Below, in pieces: positions 1-7,673 of a stretch of DNA of 43,290 nt (its first letter is position 1; every line of letters starts with the position of its first letter). The stretch comes from UBA9076 sp964418835. Lineage in GTDB: Bacteria; Bacillota_I; Bacilli_A; Erysipelotrichales; Erysipelotrichaceae. The stretch spans positions 1-43,290 of the forward strand of contig CAYQNJ010000013.1 in NCBI GenBank assembly GCA_964418835.1. Direction: 5' to 3'. The position numbers and the translations under genes are program-made. The notes beneath the pieces were generated by a model, which was given only the letters and a program-made list of their open reading frames with translations, was not told the DNA's origin and did not search any database.

Positions 1-65
1 AACCTCAAAATGATAGTGGTTATAGTGATTATGGATCTGACTACGGTTCTGATTATGACGATTAA
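1..65 (+). CDS. C-terminal tail of an upstream gene (partial)
   Basis: Reading from base 3, the frame encodes a short tail that ends in a repeated Gly-Ser-Asp-Tyr pattern (…YSDYGSDYGSDYDD) and stops with TAA at 63-65. The codons for the repeats vary, so the pattern is kept at the protein level and is not a recent DNA slippage. The tail is acidic and rich in Tyr, Ser and Gly, as in flexible ends of secreted or surface proteins. It overlaps the start of the VTC gene by 11 bases, so the two are probably translationally coupled. The gene itself lies outside the window and its function cannot be told. Given the CotH cassette that follows, a surface or carbohydrate-binding protein is a guess. Confidence 0.6.
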   Translation, partial: PQNDSGYSDYGSDYGSDYDD

Positions 66-753
66 ATTAAAAAAACAAATAAAATTTAGACATGAATTAA
101 AACATAGAATTAATAAATTAGATGACTATGAACTTTCAAATCGACTTAAAAAGATATTCCCTTTAGATAAAAATGCTAACTCACACGGTTATTACCGTGT
201 GAGTAGTTTGTATTTTGATACACCAAATGACAAAGCTTTAAAAGAAAAAATAAATGGTATTAATAAAAGAGAGGAATTCAGAATCAGATACTATAACGAT
301 AATACCAATTTTCTAAAATTAGAAAAGAAAATAAAAGTTAATGGTTTATGTGGAAAATATAGTGCTATTTTAAATAAAGAACAAGTTATAAAAATATTAG
401 ATAATAATTATGAATTTCTATTAAAAGAAGATAACCCTCTACTCATTGAATTTTATACAAAACTAAAATTCCAACATTTAAAGCCAAAGACAGTAGTTGT
501 ATATGATAGAGAAGCATACATATATTCTATTGGAAACGTTAGAATAACATTAGATAGAAATATAAAAACATCTGTTAATGTGAATACATTTCTAAATCCT
601 AATACATCCACAATAAACCTTTCAGATAATATTACTGTACTTGAAATAAAATATGATAGATTCATACCAGAAATAGTCAGTTTAACAACAAAGCTTAAAA
701 ACAGATCATCTTCCGCATTTTCTAAATACGGATTATGTAGAACAATAGAATAG
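55..753 (+). CDS. VTC-domain (polyphosphate polymerase-like) protein
   Basis: A 232-residue protein of the VTC family, whose yeast member Vtc4 makes polyphosphate from ATP inside a basic tunnel-shaped fold. Visible family blocks are RHELKHRI near residue 12, SLYFDTP, the basic KREEFRIRYYN, LKLEKK, VVVYDREAY, RITLDR, LEIKYD and a final SKYGLC. There is no SPX domain or membrane segment, as is usual for bacterial versions. I chose the ATG at 55 because the family motif begins a few residues later; upstream ATGs at 10 and 31 add a hydrophobic stretch read out of frame from the previous gene's tail. It is followed 11 bases later by DUF4956 and then CotH, an arrangement found repeatedly in Firmicutes. 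Polyphosphate synthesis is inferred from the family. The true polymer or substrate in this cassette is unknown. Confidence 0.85.
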   Translation: MTIKLKKQIKFRHELKHRINKLDDYELSNRLKKIFPLDKNANSHGYYRVSSLYFDTPNDKALKEKINGINKREEFRIRYYNDNTNFLKLEKKIKVNGLCGKYSAILNKEQVIKILDNNYEFLLKEDNPLLIEFYTKLKFQHLKPKTVVVYDREAYIYSIGNVRITLDRNIKTSVNVNTFLNPNTSTINLSDNITVLEIKYDRFIPEIVSLTTKLKNRSSSAFSKYGLCRTIE

Positions 754-764
754 GAGAAATAAAT

Positions 765-1436
765 ATGACATTTGAAGATATATTTAAATCAAGCTTCATA
801 GAAAATGTAAACAGTGTTTCATTGATAGACATGGGAATAGTACTCCTACTGGCTTTTGCAATAGGTTTATTTATCTTCTATGTATATAAAAGAACATATG
901 CTGGAGTAATGTTTTCATCAAGCTTTGGTGTAACACTGATCGCTTTAACAATGATTACATCAATATTAATTCTTGCTGTAACAAGCAATGTGGTGTTGTC
1001 ACTAGGTATGGTGGGAGCTTTATCAATCGTAAGATTTAGAACAGCTATAAAAGAACCTTCTGATATTGCTTTCTTATTTTGGAGTATTGCTGTTGGTATT
1101 ATATTAGCCGCCGGACTAATCCCATTATCATTATTTGGAAGTTTAATAATTGGAGCGGTATTAGTTTATTTCTCTTCAAATGACACCTTTAATCAACCTT
1201 ATATTCTTGTACTACACTGTTTAGATACTGCAAGTGAAAAAGAAACATTTGATTATATAAAAAGTAATGTTGAAAAACTATCACTTAAAAGTAAGAGTGT
1301 TTCTAAAGATTTAATAGAACTAAACTATGAGATTAGACTGAGTAATTCAAATACTGATTTTATTAATACCCTTTCAGATATGAAAGGTGTTAATCATGTG
1401 GTAATGGTTTCATATAATGGAGATTACATGAGTTAA
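765..1436 (+). CDS. DUF4956 integral membrane protein
   Basis: A 223-residue protein with about four hydrophobic segments in its first 145 residues. It then has a soluble C-terminal part of about 75 residues that looks like a small alpha/beta domain (ILVLHCLDT … ELNYEIRLSN … VNHVVMVSYNGD). The core SLGMVGALSIVRFRTAIKEP is the hallmark of DUF4956. No enzymatic residues are known. A clear AGGAG precedes the start. It sits between the VTC-like gene and CotH with almost no spacing, so the three are very probably one transcript and one functional unit. A plausible role is membrane anchor or channel for the VTC-like enzyme; this is inference from neighbourhood only. Confidence 0.85.
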   Translation: MTFEDIFKSSFIENVNSVSLIDMGIVLLLAFAIGLFIFYVYKRTYAGVMFSSSFGVTLIALTMITSILILAVTSNVVLSLGMVGALSIVRFRTAIKEPSDIAFLFWSIAVGIILAAGLIPLSLFGSLIIGAVLVYFSSNDTFNQPYILVLHCLDTASEKETFDYIKSNVEKLSLKSKSVSKDLIELNYEIRLSNSNTDFINTLSDMKGVNHVVMVSYNGDYMS

Positions 1437-1437
1437 T

Positions 1438-2832
1438 ATGTTAAAAAGTAAAAAAATAGATAAATTAATTTTAATAATTGTAAGTATTTCTATTGTTTTT
1501 ACTTTGTTGTTTATGAATGGTTTCATTAAAATACCAAAAGCTAGTTCAAATCCTGTTTATATGAGTAAACTGTTTGATAAAACTAAGGTTCACAATATAG
1601 ATATTATTATAGATGATTGGGACCTCTTTCTAGAAAATGCACCTAAAGAAGAATATAGTAACGCCACTATTATTATTGATAATGATAAATTTAATAATGT
1701 TGGTATTCGTGCCAAAGGTAATAACTCTTTAAGATTAACTAATAAATACGAACTAGATAGATATAGTTTAAAACTAGAATTTGATCACTATAATGCAAGT
1801 AGTTACTTTGGATTAGATAAGTTTTCCTTAGATTCCTCTTTTCAAGACAACAGTTATTTAAAAACGTATATCACTTACGATATGATGAGTTTTATGGGTG
1901 TTCCTACCCCTTTGTATTCATATGTTTGGGTAAGAGTAAATGGTGTAGATTGGGGACTATTTCTAGCCATAGAAGAACCTGAAGAAGCATTTGCGAAAAG
2001 AAATTTTTCTAAAAATTATGGTCAATTATACAAACCAGACTATACTTCTTTAAATGCTAAAAACGATGATGTTGCATTAAGATATATAGATGATGAAATA
2101 GATAGCTATGACAATATTTTTAGAAATGCAAAATTTAATCCTAGCTTTACAGATAAAAAAAGACTTATTAACGCACTAAAAATACTATCTACTAAAGAAA
2201 ATTTAGAAGATGCACTTAATATTGATGAGATACTAAGATACTTTACTGTTCAAGTCTTTGTAGTAAATATGGATAGTTATCTAGGAAAAACTGGACATAA
2301 TTATTTCTTATATGAAGAAAATGGTATTTTAAGTATTATACCTTGGGATTATAATCTAGCATTTGCAACATACTCCTTAGGCATGCCTAATCCAATAAAT
2401 GATTCAACTTTATATGTTAACTATCCAATAGATACACCAGCAAGTGGTGAGATAATGAGAAAAAGACCTTTATATCATCATGTAATGCTTAATAATGAAT
2501 ACTTTAAACAATATAGAAAATACTTCGATTATTTAATAAGTGAATATTTTGAAAGTGGTTTATTTGAAACAACTGTTGAAGAAGTCACATCAATGATTTC
2601 ACCTTATGTACAAAAGGATCCAACAGCATTTGTATCTTATGAAGATTATCTATTAGGTGTTGAAACTATTAAAGAATTTAGTTTATTAAGATCTAAAAGC
2701 ATTAGAGAACAATTAAACGGAAATATATCATCTACAATCAAAGACCAAAAAGATTTCAAAGGATTTATAGATGCAACTCACATTAAATTAGAAAACATGG
2801 GTGAAATAGAAGATTTAAAAAATAGACCGTAG
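1438..2832 (+). CDS. CotH-type kinase family protein, membrane-anchored
   Basis: A 464-residue protein starting with a positively charged stretch and a hydrophobic segment at about residues 9-27, then an extracytoplasmic domain. It matches the CotH family (atypical secreted protein kinases first known from Bacillus spore coats). Visible blocks are IRAKGNNSLR, KFSLDSSFQDNSYLK, GVDWGLFLAIEEPEEAF and IIPWDYNLAF, with the family Asp/Asn pair at D304 and N306. It starts one base after the DUF4956 stop, with GGAG at 1419-1422. The likely role is ATP-dependent phosphorylation of a surface or secreted protein, or ligation to a cell-surface polymer. The acidic Tyr/Ser-rich product of the gene just upstream of this window is a candidate partner, by inference. 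The function outside sporulation is poorly understood. Confidence 0.85.
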   Translation: MLKSKKIDKLILIIVSISIVFTLLFMNGFIKIPKASSNPVYMSKLFDKTKVHNIDIIIDDWDLFLENAPKEEYSNATIIIDNDKFNNVGIRAKGNNSLRLTNKYELDRYSLKLEFDHYNASSYFGLDKFSLDSSFQDNSYLKTYITYDMMSFMGVPTPLYSYVWVRVNGVDWGLFLAIEEPEEAFAKRNFSKNYGQLYKPDYTSLNAKNDDVALRYIDDEIDSYDNIFRNAKFNPSFTDKKRLINALKILSTKENLEDALNIDEILRYFTVQVFVVNMDSYLGKTGHNYFLYEENGILSIIPWDYNLAFATYSLGMPNPINDSTLYVNYPIDTPASGEIMRKRPLYHHVMLNNEYFKQYRKYFDYLISEYFESGLFETTVEEVTSMISPYVQKDPTAFVSYEDYLLGVETIKEFSLLRSKSIREQLNGNISSTIKDQKDFKGFIDATHIKLENMGEIEDLKNRP

Positions 2833-2840
2833 TCTATTTT
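2819..2840. terminator. bidirectional terminator spanning both convergent stop codons
   Basis: A 9-bp perfect inverted repeat (AAAATAGAC / GTCTATTTT) closes a 4-base loop CGTA, with an A-run on the left and a T-run on the right, so it can act in both directions. The CotH stop TAG (2830-2832) and the malY stop (2834-2836 on the minus strand) lie within the hairpin, one base apart. Confidence 0.75.
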
Positions 2841-4000
2841 CTATACTTTATTACAAACTTTTCTAATCTATCCATGGTTTCTACTACTTGGCTTCTAGGA
2901 CACGCAATATTCATTCTTTCATGGTCATTATAAATTGCACCAAATGATTCTCCTTGAGTAAATAATATCTTAGCTTCATCAATAATAGCTTGGTGAAGCT
3001 TTTCTTTTGGTACATTTACCTTACTCATATCTAACCACATTAAATAAGTGGAATCAGGTTTAACACAGGTTATTTCTGGTATACTCTTTAATCTTTCCAT
3101 TACATAATCAACATTACCTTGTAAGTATTCAATACATTGGTCTAACCAAGAGTCACACTCTGTATAAACAGCCCCAAGTATCTCTACTGCAAAGGTATTG
3201 ATATCATTTAATCCACACCATCTACAAGACTCACAGAAATCTTCTCTTAAGTCCTTATTTTTAATAAAAACAAAACTTATTTTACTACCTGCTAAATTAA
3301 ATGACTTTGTAATACTTGTTAAAGCAATAGTATTATTTTTTGCATACTCACTAACATTCATAATAGGGATAAATTTATTTACATAATCTAAATCACAATG
3401 TATCTCGTCACTAATTATTAACATGTTATGTTTTTGTGCAAAGTTAGATATTTCAATTAATTCTTCCCTTGTAAATAGCTTTCCTGTTGGATTATGGGGA
3501 TTACACAATATTAATGTTTTACAATCCCCAACAATCTCTTCCATTTCCTCAAAATTAATTTTATATTCACCATCAACATAATTTAAATATGTATAAATAG
3601 GTATTCGTTTATTTGCTACTGTAACACTCACAAAAGGTTTATATGCAGGCAACATTATCATAATCTTGTCATTTTCTTTAGTATACTTTTGCATTATTTT
3701 ATCAATTGAATATACAACACCTGTACTAAATAAAACATCTTCATTTGAAATACCATAGTTATGTCTTTTATTAAAGAAATCCGCAACTAATTGCTTATGT
3801 GAATCATTTAATTCAGAATAACCAAATATAGGTGTTTTAATTCTTTCTAATAATGCATCTATAATAGGCTGACTAACTCTTAAATCCATATCCGCTACCC
3901 ACATCGGGATAATCTCACCAGTAGCTAATTCAGGCATTCTATGCCACTTCATATCATTAGTAATGGTTCTATTAATTACTTCATCAAAATTGTATTTCAT
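2834..4000 (-). CDS. MalY/PatB-type pyridoxal-phosphate C-S lyase or aminotransferase
   Basis: A 388-residue fold-type I PLP enzyme. Visible are the MalY/PatB N-terminal block (W at MKWHR, then IPMWVADMDL), CNPHNPTGKLF, ISDEIHCDL and the cofactor lysine in ITKSFNLAGSK. Members of this subgroup cleave cystathionine or other cysteine S-conjugates to pyruvate, ammonia and a thiol, and some act as aminotransferases. The length is normal. I chose the ATG at 4000 because GAGGTGA lies 8 bases before it and the family begins with this MKYNFDE-type sequence. It is convergent with the CotH gene with one base between the stop codons, and has no obvious operon partner. The substrate cannot be fixed from sequence. 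Confidence 0.88.
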   Translation of the reverse strand: MKYNFDEVINRTITNDMKWHRMPELATGEIIPMWVADMDLRVSQPIIDALLERIKTPIFGYSELNDSHKQLVADFFNKRHNYGISNEDVLFSTGVVYSIDKIMQKYTKENDKIMIMLPAYKPFVSVTVANKRIPIYTYLNYVDGEYKINFEEMEEIVGDCKTLILCNPHNPTGKLFTREELIEISNFAQKHNMLIISDEIHCDLDYVNKFIPIMNVSEYAKNNTIALTSITKSFNLAGSKISFVFIKNKDLREDFCESCRWCGLNDINTFAVEILGAVYTECDSWLDQCIEYLQGNVDYVMERLKSIPEITCVKPDSTYLMWLDMSKVNVPKEKLHQAIIDEAKILFTQGESFGAIYNDHERMNIACPRSQVVETMDRLEKFVIKYRK

Positions 4001-4067
4001 AGTATTCACCTCAATAAAATAGTACACCATATTTAAAAAAATATCTTGATAATTAAAAATAATATAA

Positions 4068-4086
4068 AAAAAGCTTTACGCTTTTT
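4068..4086 (-). terminator. operon terminator enclosing the DUF3783 stop codon
   Basis: On the minus strand AAAAAGC and GCTTTTT form a 7-bp stem around a 5-base loop, followed by a U-run. The TAA stop of the DUF3783 gene (4076-4078) sits in the loop, so coding sequence and terminator overlap. Confidence 0.65.
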
Positions 4087-4624
4087 CTATTGCATTTAAG
4101 AAATATTGAATATTTCTAATTGCTTCATCTAATTTATCTATTTGTAAATCTTTACTTTTAATCAAAACATATCCATTCATTAATGCTTGTTTTAATCCAA
4201 ATGATAAATCTTCATCATATTTATTTAAATCCAAATCATTTGTAGAAATAATTAATTTTCTTAAGATTGTAACTCTAGACATCACTTCATCTTCTTCAGT
4301 TACTTCATCTAATAATGCTTTTAAAGTCCATTCTTTATTATGATCTGTTTTCATTACTTTAATACCTTTAAAAGATAAATCATTTTCTTTTAATACCTTA
4401 TTAATATAAGTTAAATCATCAGGTGAGATACCTTCCATTAACATATAAGATTTTTCAAATTTTAAGTTAGTGCCATTATGGTCTTCTAACTTAAACAAAT
4501 CGTTTATTATAGTTTCTAGATCTTCATCAAATATTCTAGAGAACACTATATCATTAAATTCTTTTATATTTTTATATCTATCTACTATATCTTCATTTAC
4601 ATTGTATAAAACTATTTTTTTCAT
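4076..4624 (-). CDS. DUF3783 domain protein
   Basis: A 182-residue soluble, acidic protein. It matches DUF3783, a small domain of unknown function; the pattern visible is SYMLMEGISPDDL … FKGIKVMKTDHNKEWTLKALLDEVTEED. The last 45 residues form a predicted helix pair. I chose the ATG at 4624 because it overlaps the sortase stop as ATGA, a typical coupling, and the family starts with MKKIVLY-type sequence. It is the last gene of the DUF1538-PII-sortase operon. No enzymatic motif is visible and no function is assigned. Confidence 0.75.
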   Translation of the reverse strand: MKKIVLYNVNEDIVDRYKNIKEFNDIVFSRIFDEDLETIINDLFKLEDHNGTNLKFEKSYMLMEGISPDDLTYINKVLKENDLSFKGIKVMKTDHNKEWTLKALLDEVTEEDEVMSRVTILRKLIISTNDLDLNKYDEDLSFGLKQALMNGYVLIKSKDLQIDKLDEAIRNIQYFLNAIEKA

Positions 4625-5373
4625 TGTATTCCACTTTCTTCTATTAACTTGCCAATCACTAACCACCTTGTGTCATCTTCATTCCTAACACAAGTTTGTA
4701 AGCTTAGCAGTTTATCTTCGTCACCAATCTCTACTCCAGTATCATAAAGTCTATTTTTATATATATAATCTTTATACTCATTAAACTTCTCATCGCTTAA
4801 GTCACCTATTTGGTATATAGGTTCATCAGTTACACTATATTTAACTATACCCACTACCTCGTATTTCCTTTGAGTATTATCTAAAAACAAAGAAAAATAT
4901 TTATTCGATTCATAATTAGCCTTATCTTTAAGATTAACTAAAGGGGTAAACATAATATCCGCATTATTATAAACATAATGACCATAAAGAGTAATGTTTC
5001 TTCCATTTAAATCTTGTAGATAATCTTGAAATACAGAACCATGACTACTGTATTCCCTATTAATGTTTTTATTTAAATAAAAATCATTATCTACTGTTTG
5101 TAAAAATGGTAAATCTATTAAACCACTTTCAAAGGCAATCCAACCCTTAAAATCACTATTAATTTCTTTTAAATTATTATATCTATCACTATAAGTTTCA
5201 CTATCTTCTTCAATGTTAGAAACAGGTAGTTTATATTCATTTTGAATTTTTAAAGTCTGATCTTCATCCATTTTTATTGTAAAAATATTATGTCCACTAT
5301 ATCCAATAATACATAATAAAATAATTGAAATTAGATTTCTAATCCATGGTCTTAAGGTCTTGTGCTTTTTCAT
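4621..5373 (-). CDS. srtB: class B sortase
   Basis: A 250-residue transpeptidase with one N-terminal signal anchor (about residues 11-31) and an extracytoplasmic catalytic domain. The sortase triad is complete: His132 in TLYGHY, Cys228 in LQTC and Arg236 in DDTRW. The GWIAF … LPFLQ … FYLNKN series and the MFTPL block after the His motif fit class B. Sortases cut a C-terminal sorting motif and join the protein to peptidoglycan, which implies a walled cell. An AGGAG motif lies upstream and 18 bases separate it from the P-II gene, so it belongs to that operon. None of the complete proteins in this window ends in a sorting signal (motif, hydrophobic span, basic tail), so its substrate is elsewhere. 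Confidence 0.88.
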   Translation of the reverse strand: MKKHKTLRPWIRNLISIILLCIIGYSGHNIFTIKMDEDQTLKIQNEYKLPVSNIEEDSETYSDRYNNLKEINSDFKGWIAFESGLIDLPFLQTVDNDFYLNKNINREYSSHGSVFQDYLQDLNGRNITLYGHYVYNNADIMFTPLVNLKDKANYESNKYFSLFLDNTQRKYEVVGIVKYSVTDEPIYQIGDLSDEKFNEYKDYIYKNRLYDTGVEIGDEDKLLSLQTCVRNEDDTRWLVIGKLIEESGIQ

Positions 5374-5391
5374 GTATAACTCCTTTGAGGT

Positions 5392-6051
5392 TTATTTCTT
5401 TGTGTATAGTCCGTAAACTTTATTTATTTCTTGTATGAATATAATACCATTACCTGGCTTATCGATATTAAATTCTTCTTGTATTTTACTAACTATTGGT
5501 CCAGTTTGATTTTCTTCACTTATAATCATAACTATTTCTTTTTCTGGTTCTATTTCCATATTAAATAAAGTAGATGTTTCATGAATACCAGAACCTCTAG
5601 CATTCATAATTGTACCACCTCTAGCTCCAGCATGTGTAGCAGCTTCCATTACAGCTTCTGCATTTCCTTTTTCTACAATTATTGTAATAACGTTATACAT
5701 TAATTCATCTCTTCCTTTCGTATCACTTGATTTTGATTCACAGTGTGTTGTGCCTACAACTTTAGAAACAGTTGTAGTATATGCTATACCATGATGAGGT
5801 TTTGAAAACATAAACTTATCATTAAGTGCTTCTATAGCCTTATTAACTGTTTCACTAGGTCCAACCATATAAACAACTTCTCTTCTAACATCGCTAAGCC
5901 CAATATAATTTAGTATTTTATTAGAAACAGTACCTTTACCAATAGTTGTTGTAGAGCCAAGGATGCCATACTTCTTAGCTTCTTTAACTATCTTACTTGC
6001 CATTCCTGTATTAACAATAACGCAAATCAATTCAATATTAGCCTGAATCAT
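5392..6051 (-). CDS. tandem P-II-like regulatory protein
   Basis: A 219-residue protein made of two P-II (GlnB-like) ferredoxin-fold units. Unit one covers about residues 5-95 (ELICVIVNTGMASKIVKEAKKYGI … REVVYMVG … HGIAYTT) and unit two about 117-216 (ITIIVEKGNAEAVMEAATHAGARGG … GSGIHETSTLF … KEIVMII … GNGIIFI). Classical P-II proteins are about 112-residue trimers, so this is a fused duplication. The second unit keeps the Gly-rich turn before the T-loop region best. The start overlaps the DUF1538 stop as ATGA. By analogy with GlnK-AmtB it probably gates or senses the DUF1538 transporter in response to a nucleotide, but the ligand is unknown. Confidence 0.82.
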   Translation of the reverse strand: MIQANIELICVIVNTGMASKIVKEAKKYGILGSTTTIGKGTVSNKILNYIGLSDVRREVVYMVGPSETVNKAIEALNDKFMFSKPHHGIAYTTTVSKVVGTTHCESKSSDTKGRDELMYNVITIIVEKGNAEAVMEAATHAGARGGTIMNARGSGIHETSTLFNMEIEPEKEIVMIISEENQTGPIVSKIQEEFNIDKPGNGIIFIQEINKVYGLYTKK

Positions 6052-7529
6052 TTCTCCACCGCCTTTTTTGATTTAATCTTATATAATAACCCAAGTATTT
6101 GTAATGCAATTATAGGTGTCATTGCTACTACTGCAATAACTCCAAATCCATCAATCAATACATTAGCTGTTGGTGTAGCTGAAGCTAATCCTTGTGTATA
6201 TGAAAGGATAAATGTTGCAGTCATTGGACCCGATGCTACTCCACCTGAGTCAAATGCAATACCAACAAACAGTGTTGGAACCATATAAGACAATATAACT
6301 GAAATAAGAAATCCCGGCAATAAATAATGCCATAATCTTATTTCGGGAATTAATATTCTTACTGCAGATAAAGCAACTGCTGCCCCTACTCCTAAACATA
6401 AGGCAACAAATACCATGTTTTTCTTAACATAACCACTTGTAACATCTTCTATTTGTTGTGTTAATACGTGTACTGCTGGTTCTGCAAGAATTGTTACTAA
6501 ACCTAACACAAAAGCAACAACAACTAAATAAATTTTATTATCTAATGATGCCAACTCATAACCAACAAAATAACCTACTTCCATAAATCCAGCATTAACT
6601 CCCAATAAAAATAATACTAGACCTACTAATGTAAACAACATACCAAACAGTATTTTTCTCACTGTTGAAGGTCTTGCTTTTAATATAAATGCTTGGAAAA
6701 GTAAAAATATAATCACAATTGGTAATAAAGCTATTATTACTTCGATAGAAATTGTAGGAAATTTTGATAAGAATGGTTCAATTATAGATGTTCCAATTTC
6801 TGCTACCGCACTAACATCACCAACTAAATCTCCTGTTTTTGATATTGCACTAAGTAATAATACTCCTAGTATTGCTCCAGATGATGTAATGCCAACCAAA
6901 CCAAAACTATCTTCCTCACCAGACTTACTATCTTTTTTAAGCATAGAAACACCCATTGCGATAGCTAACATAAATGGAACAGTTAAAGCTCCCGTTGTAG
7001 CCCCTGATGAATCAAATGCAATGGCTAAGTAAGCTTCTGGCGCAAATATTGATAAAATTAATATAATTCCATAAACAATGGTTAATAAATGGTTTATCTT
7101 TATATTTTTAACAATTCTTACTAACCCTGTAGCCATCATTATTGCAATACCTAATGAAACAACAACAACTAGAGTATTTTTACCTAACGCTCCACCTGTC
7201 ACTCCTGCTACTTGACCTGCAAGAATATGTAGATCTGGCTCTGCTACAGAAATTACAAACCCTAGAAAGAACCCTGATAAAATCAATATCCATAATTTAT
7301 TAGACTTTGCAATCTTATCCCCCATAAAATTACCAATAGGAGTGATACCAATATCTACTCCTAATAAGAATATCGCTAGACCAACAATTACAAACATTGA
7401 CCCAATAACAAAACGTGTCAATAATATCCCCGGTATATCAACTAATGTTAGTGAAAGTATGATTACTATAGCTACTATAGGAACTACAGAAAATAAGACT
7501 TCTTTAAATTTTTCCCTTAATATACTCAA
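6048..7529 (-). CDS. duplicated DUF1538 membrane transporter
   Basis: A 493-residue, very hydrophobic protein built from two DUF1538 repeats (about residues 10-200 and 263-490). Matching motif pairs are VAEPDLHILAGQVAGVT (about 95-111) with LAEPAVHVLTQQIEDVT (348-364), and AFDSSGATTG (171-180) with AFDSGGVASG (about 425-434). Each half has about six membrane spans, and a charged loop (KKDSKSGEEDS) lies between them. The internal duplication and polar Glu-Pro and Asp-Ser motifs in membrane segments suggest a transporter with two pseudo-symmetric halves; the substrate is unknown. The start is TTG at 7529: AAAGGAGATG lies 8 bases upstream and the only nearby ATG runs straight into a stop. It leads the operon with P-II, sortase and DUF3783. 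Confidence 0.82.
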   Translation of the reverse strand: MSILREKFKEVLFSVVPIVAIVIILSLTLVDIPGILLTRFVIGSMFVIVGLAIFLLGVDIGITPIGNFMGDKIAKSNKLWILILSGFFLGFVISVAEPDLHILAGQVAGVTGGALGKNTLVVVVSLGIAIMMATGLVRIVKNIKINHLLTIVYGIILILSIFAPEAYLAIAFDSSGATTGALTVPFMLAIAMGVSMLKKDSKSGEEDSFGLVGITSSGAILGVLLLSAISKTGDLVGDVSAVAEIGTSIIEPFLSKFPTISIEVIIALLPIVIIFLLFQAFILKARPSTVRKILFGMLFTLVGLVLFLLGVNAGFMEVGYFVGYELASLDNKIYLVVVAFVLGLVTILAEPAVHVLTQQIEDVTSGYVKKNMVFVALCLGVGAAVALSAVRILIPEIRLWHYLLPGFLISVILSYMVPTLFVGIAFDSGGVASGPMTATFILSYTQGLASATPTANVLIDGFGVIAVVAMTPIIALQILGLLYKIKSKKAVEK

Positions 7530-7569
7530 ATAATTACATCTCCTTTTCTATTTAACTTTACATAGGTAT

Positions 7570-7598
7570 ACAATACCAAATTTAAAGACTTACTTCAA
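7570..7598 (-). promoter_or_regulatory. possible promoter of the DUF1538 operon
   Basis: On the minus strand TTGAAG (7593-7598) and TATTGT (7570-7575) are separated by 17 bases, and the start codon lies 41 bases downstream. Each hexamer matches consensus at 4 of 6 positions, so this is only a candidate. Confidence 0.35.
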
Positions 7599-7637
7599 AG
7601 CCTATACCCAATAATAATCCTATTATCTATAATAATT

Positions 7638-7646
7638 TGTTATAAT
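7638..7646 (+). promoter_or_regulatory. extended -10 promoter of the GT-C gene cluster
   Basis: TGTTATAAT is a perfect extended -10 element, 27 bases before the ATG at 7674. No good -35 is seen, which is usual for extended -10 promoters. It is divergent from the DUF1538 operon within a 144-base gap. Confidence 0.6.
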
Positions 7647-7673
7647 ACTTAAGTAATCAAAGGTAGGATTATT

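Noticed and set aside
7342..7533. Open frame on the plus strand inside the DUF1538 gene, and similar antisense frames elsewhere
   Set aside because: These are shadows of strongly supported genes on the other strand and lack ribosome sites or family motifs.
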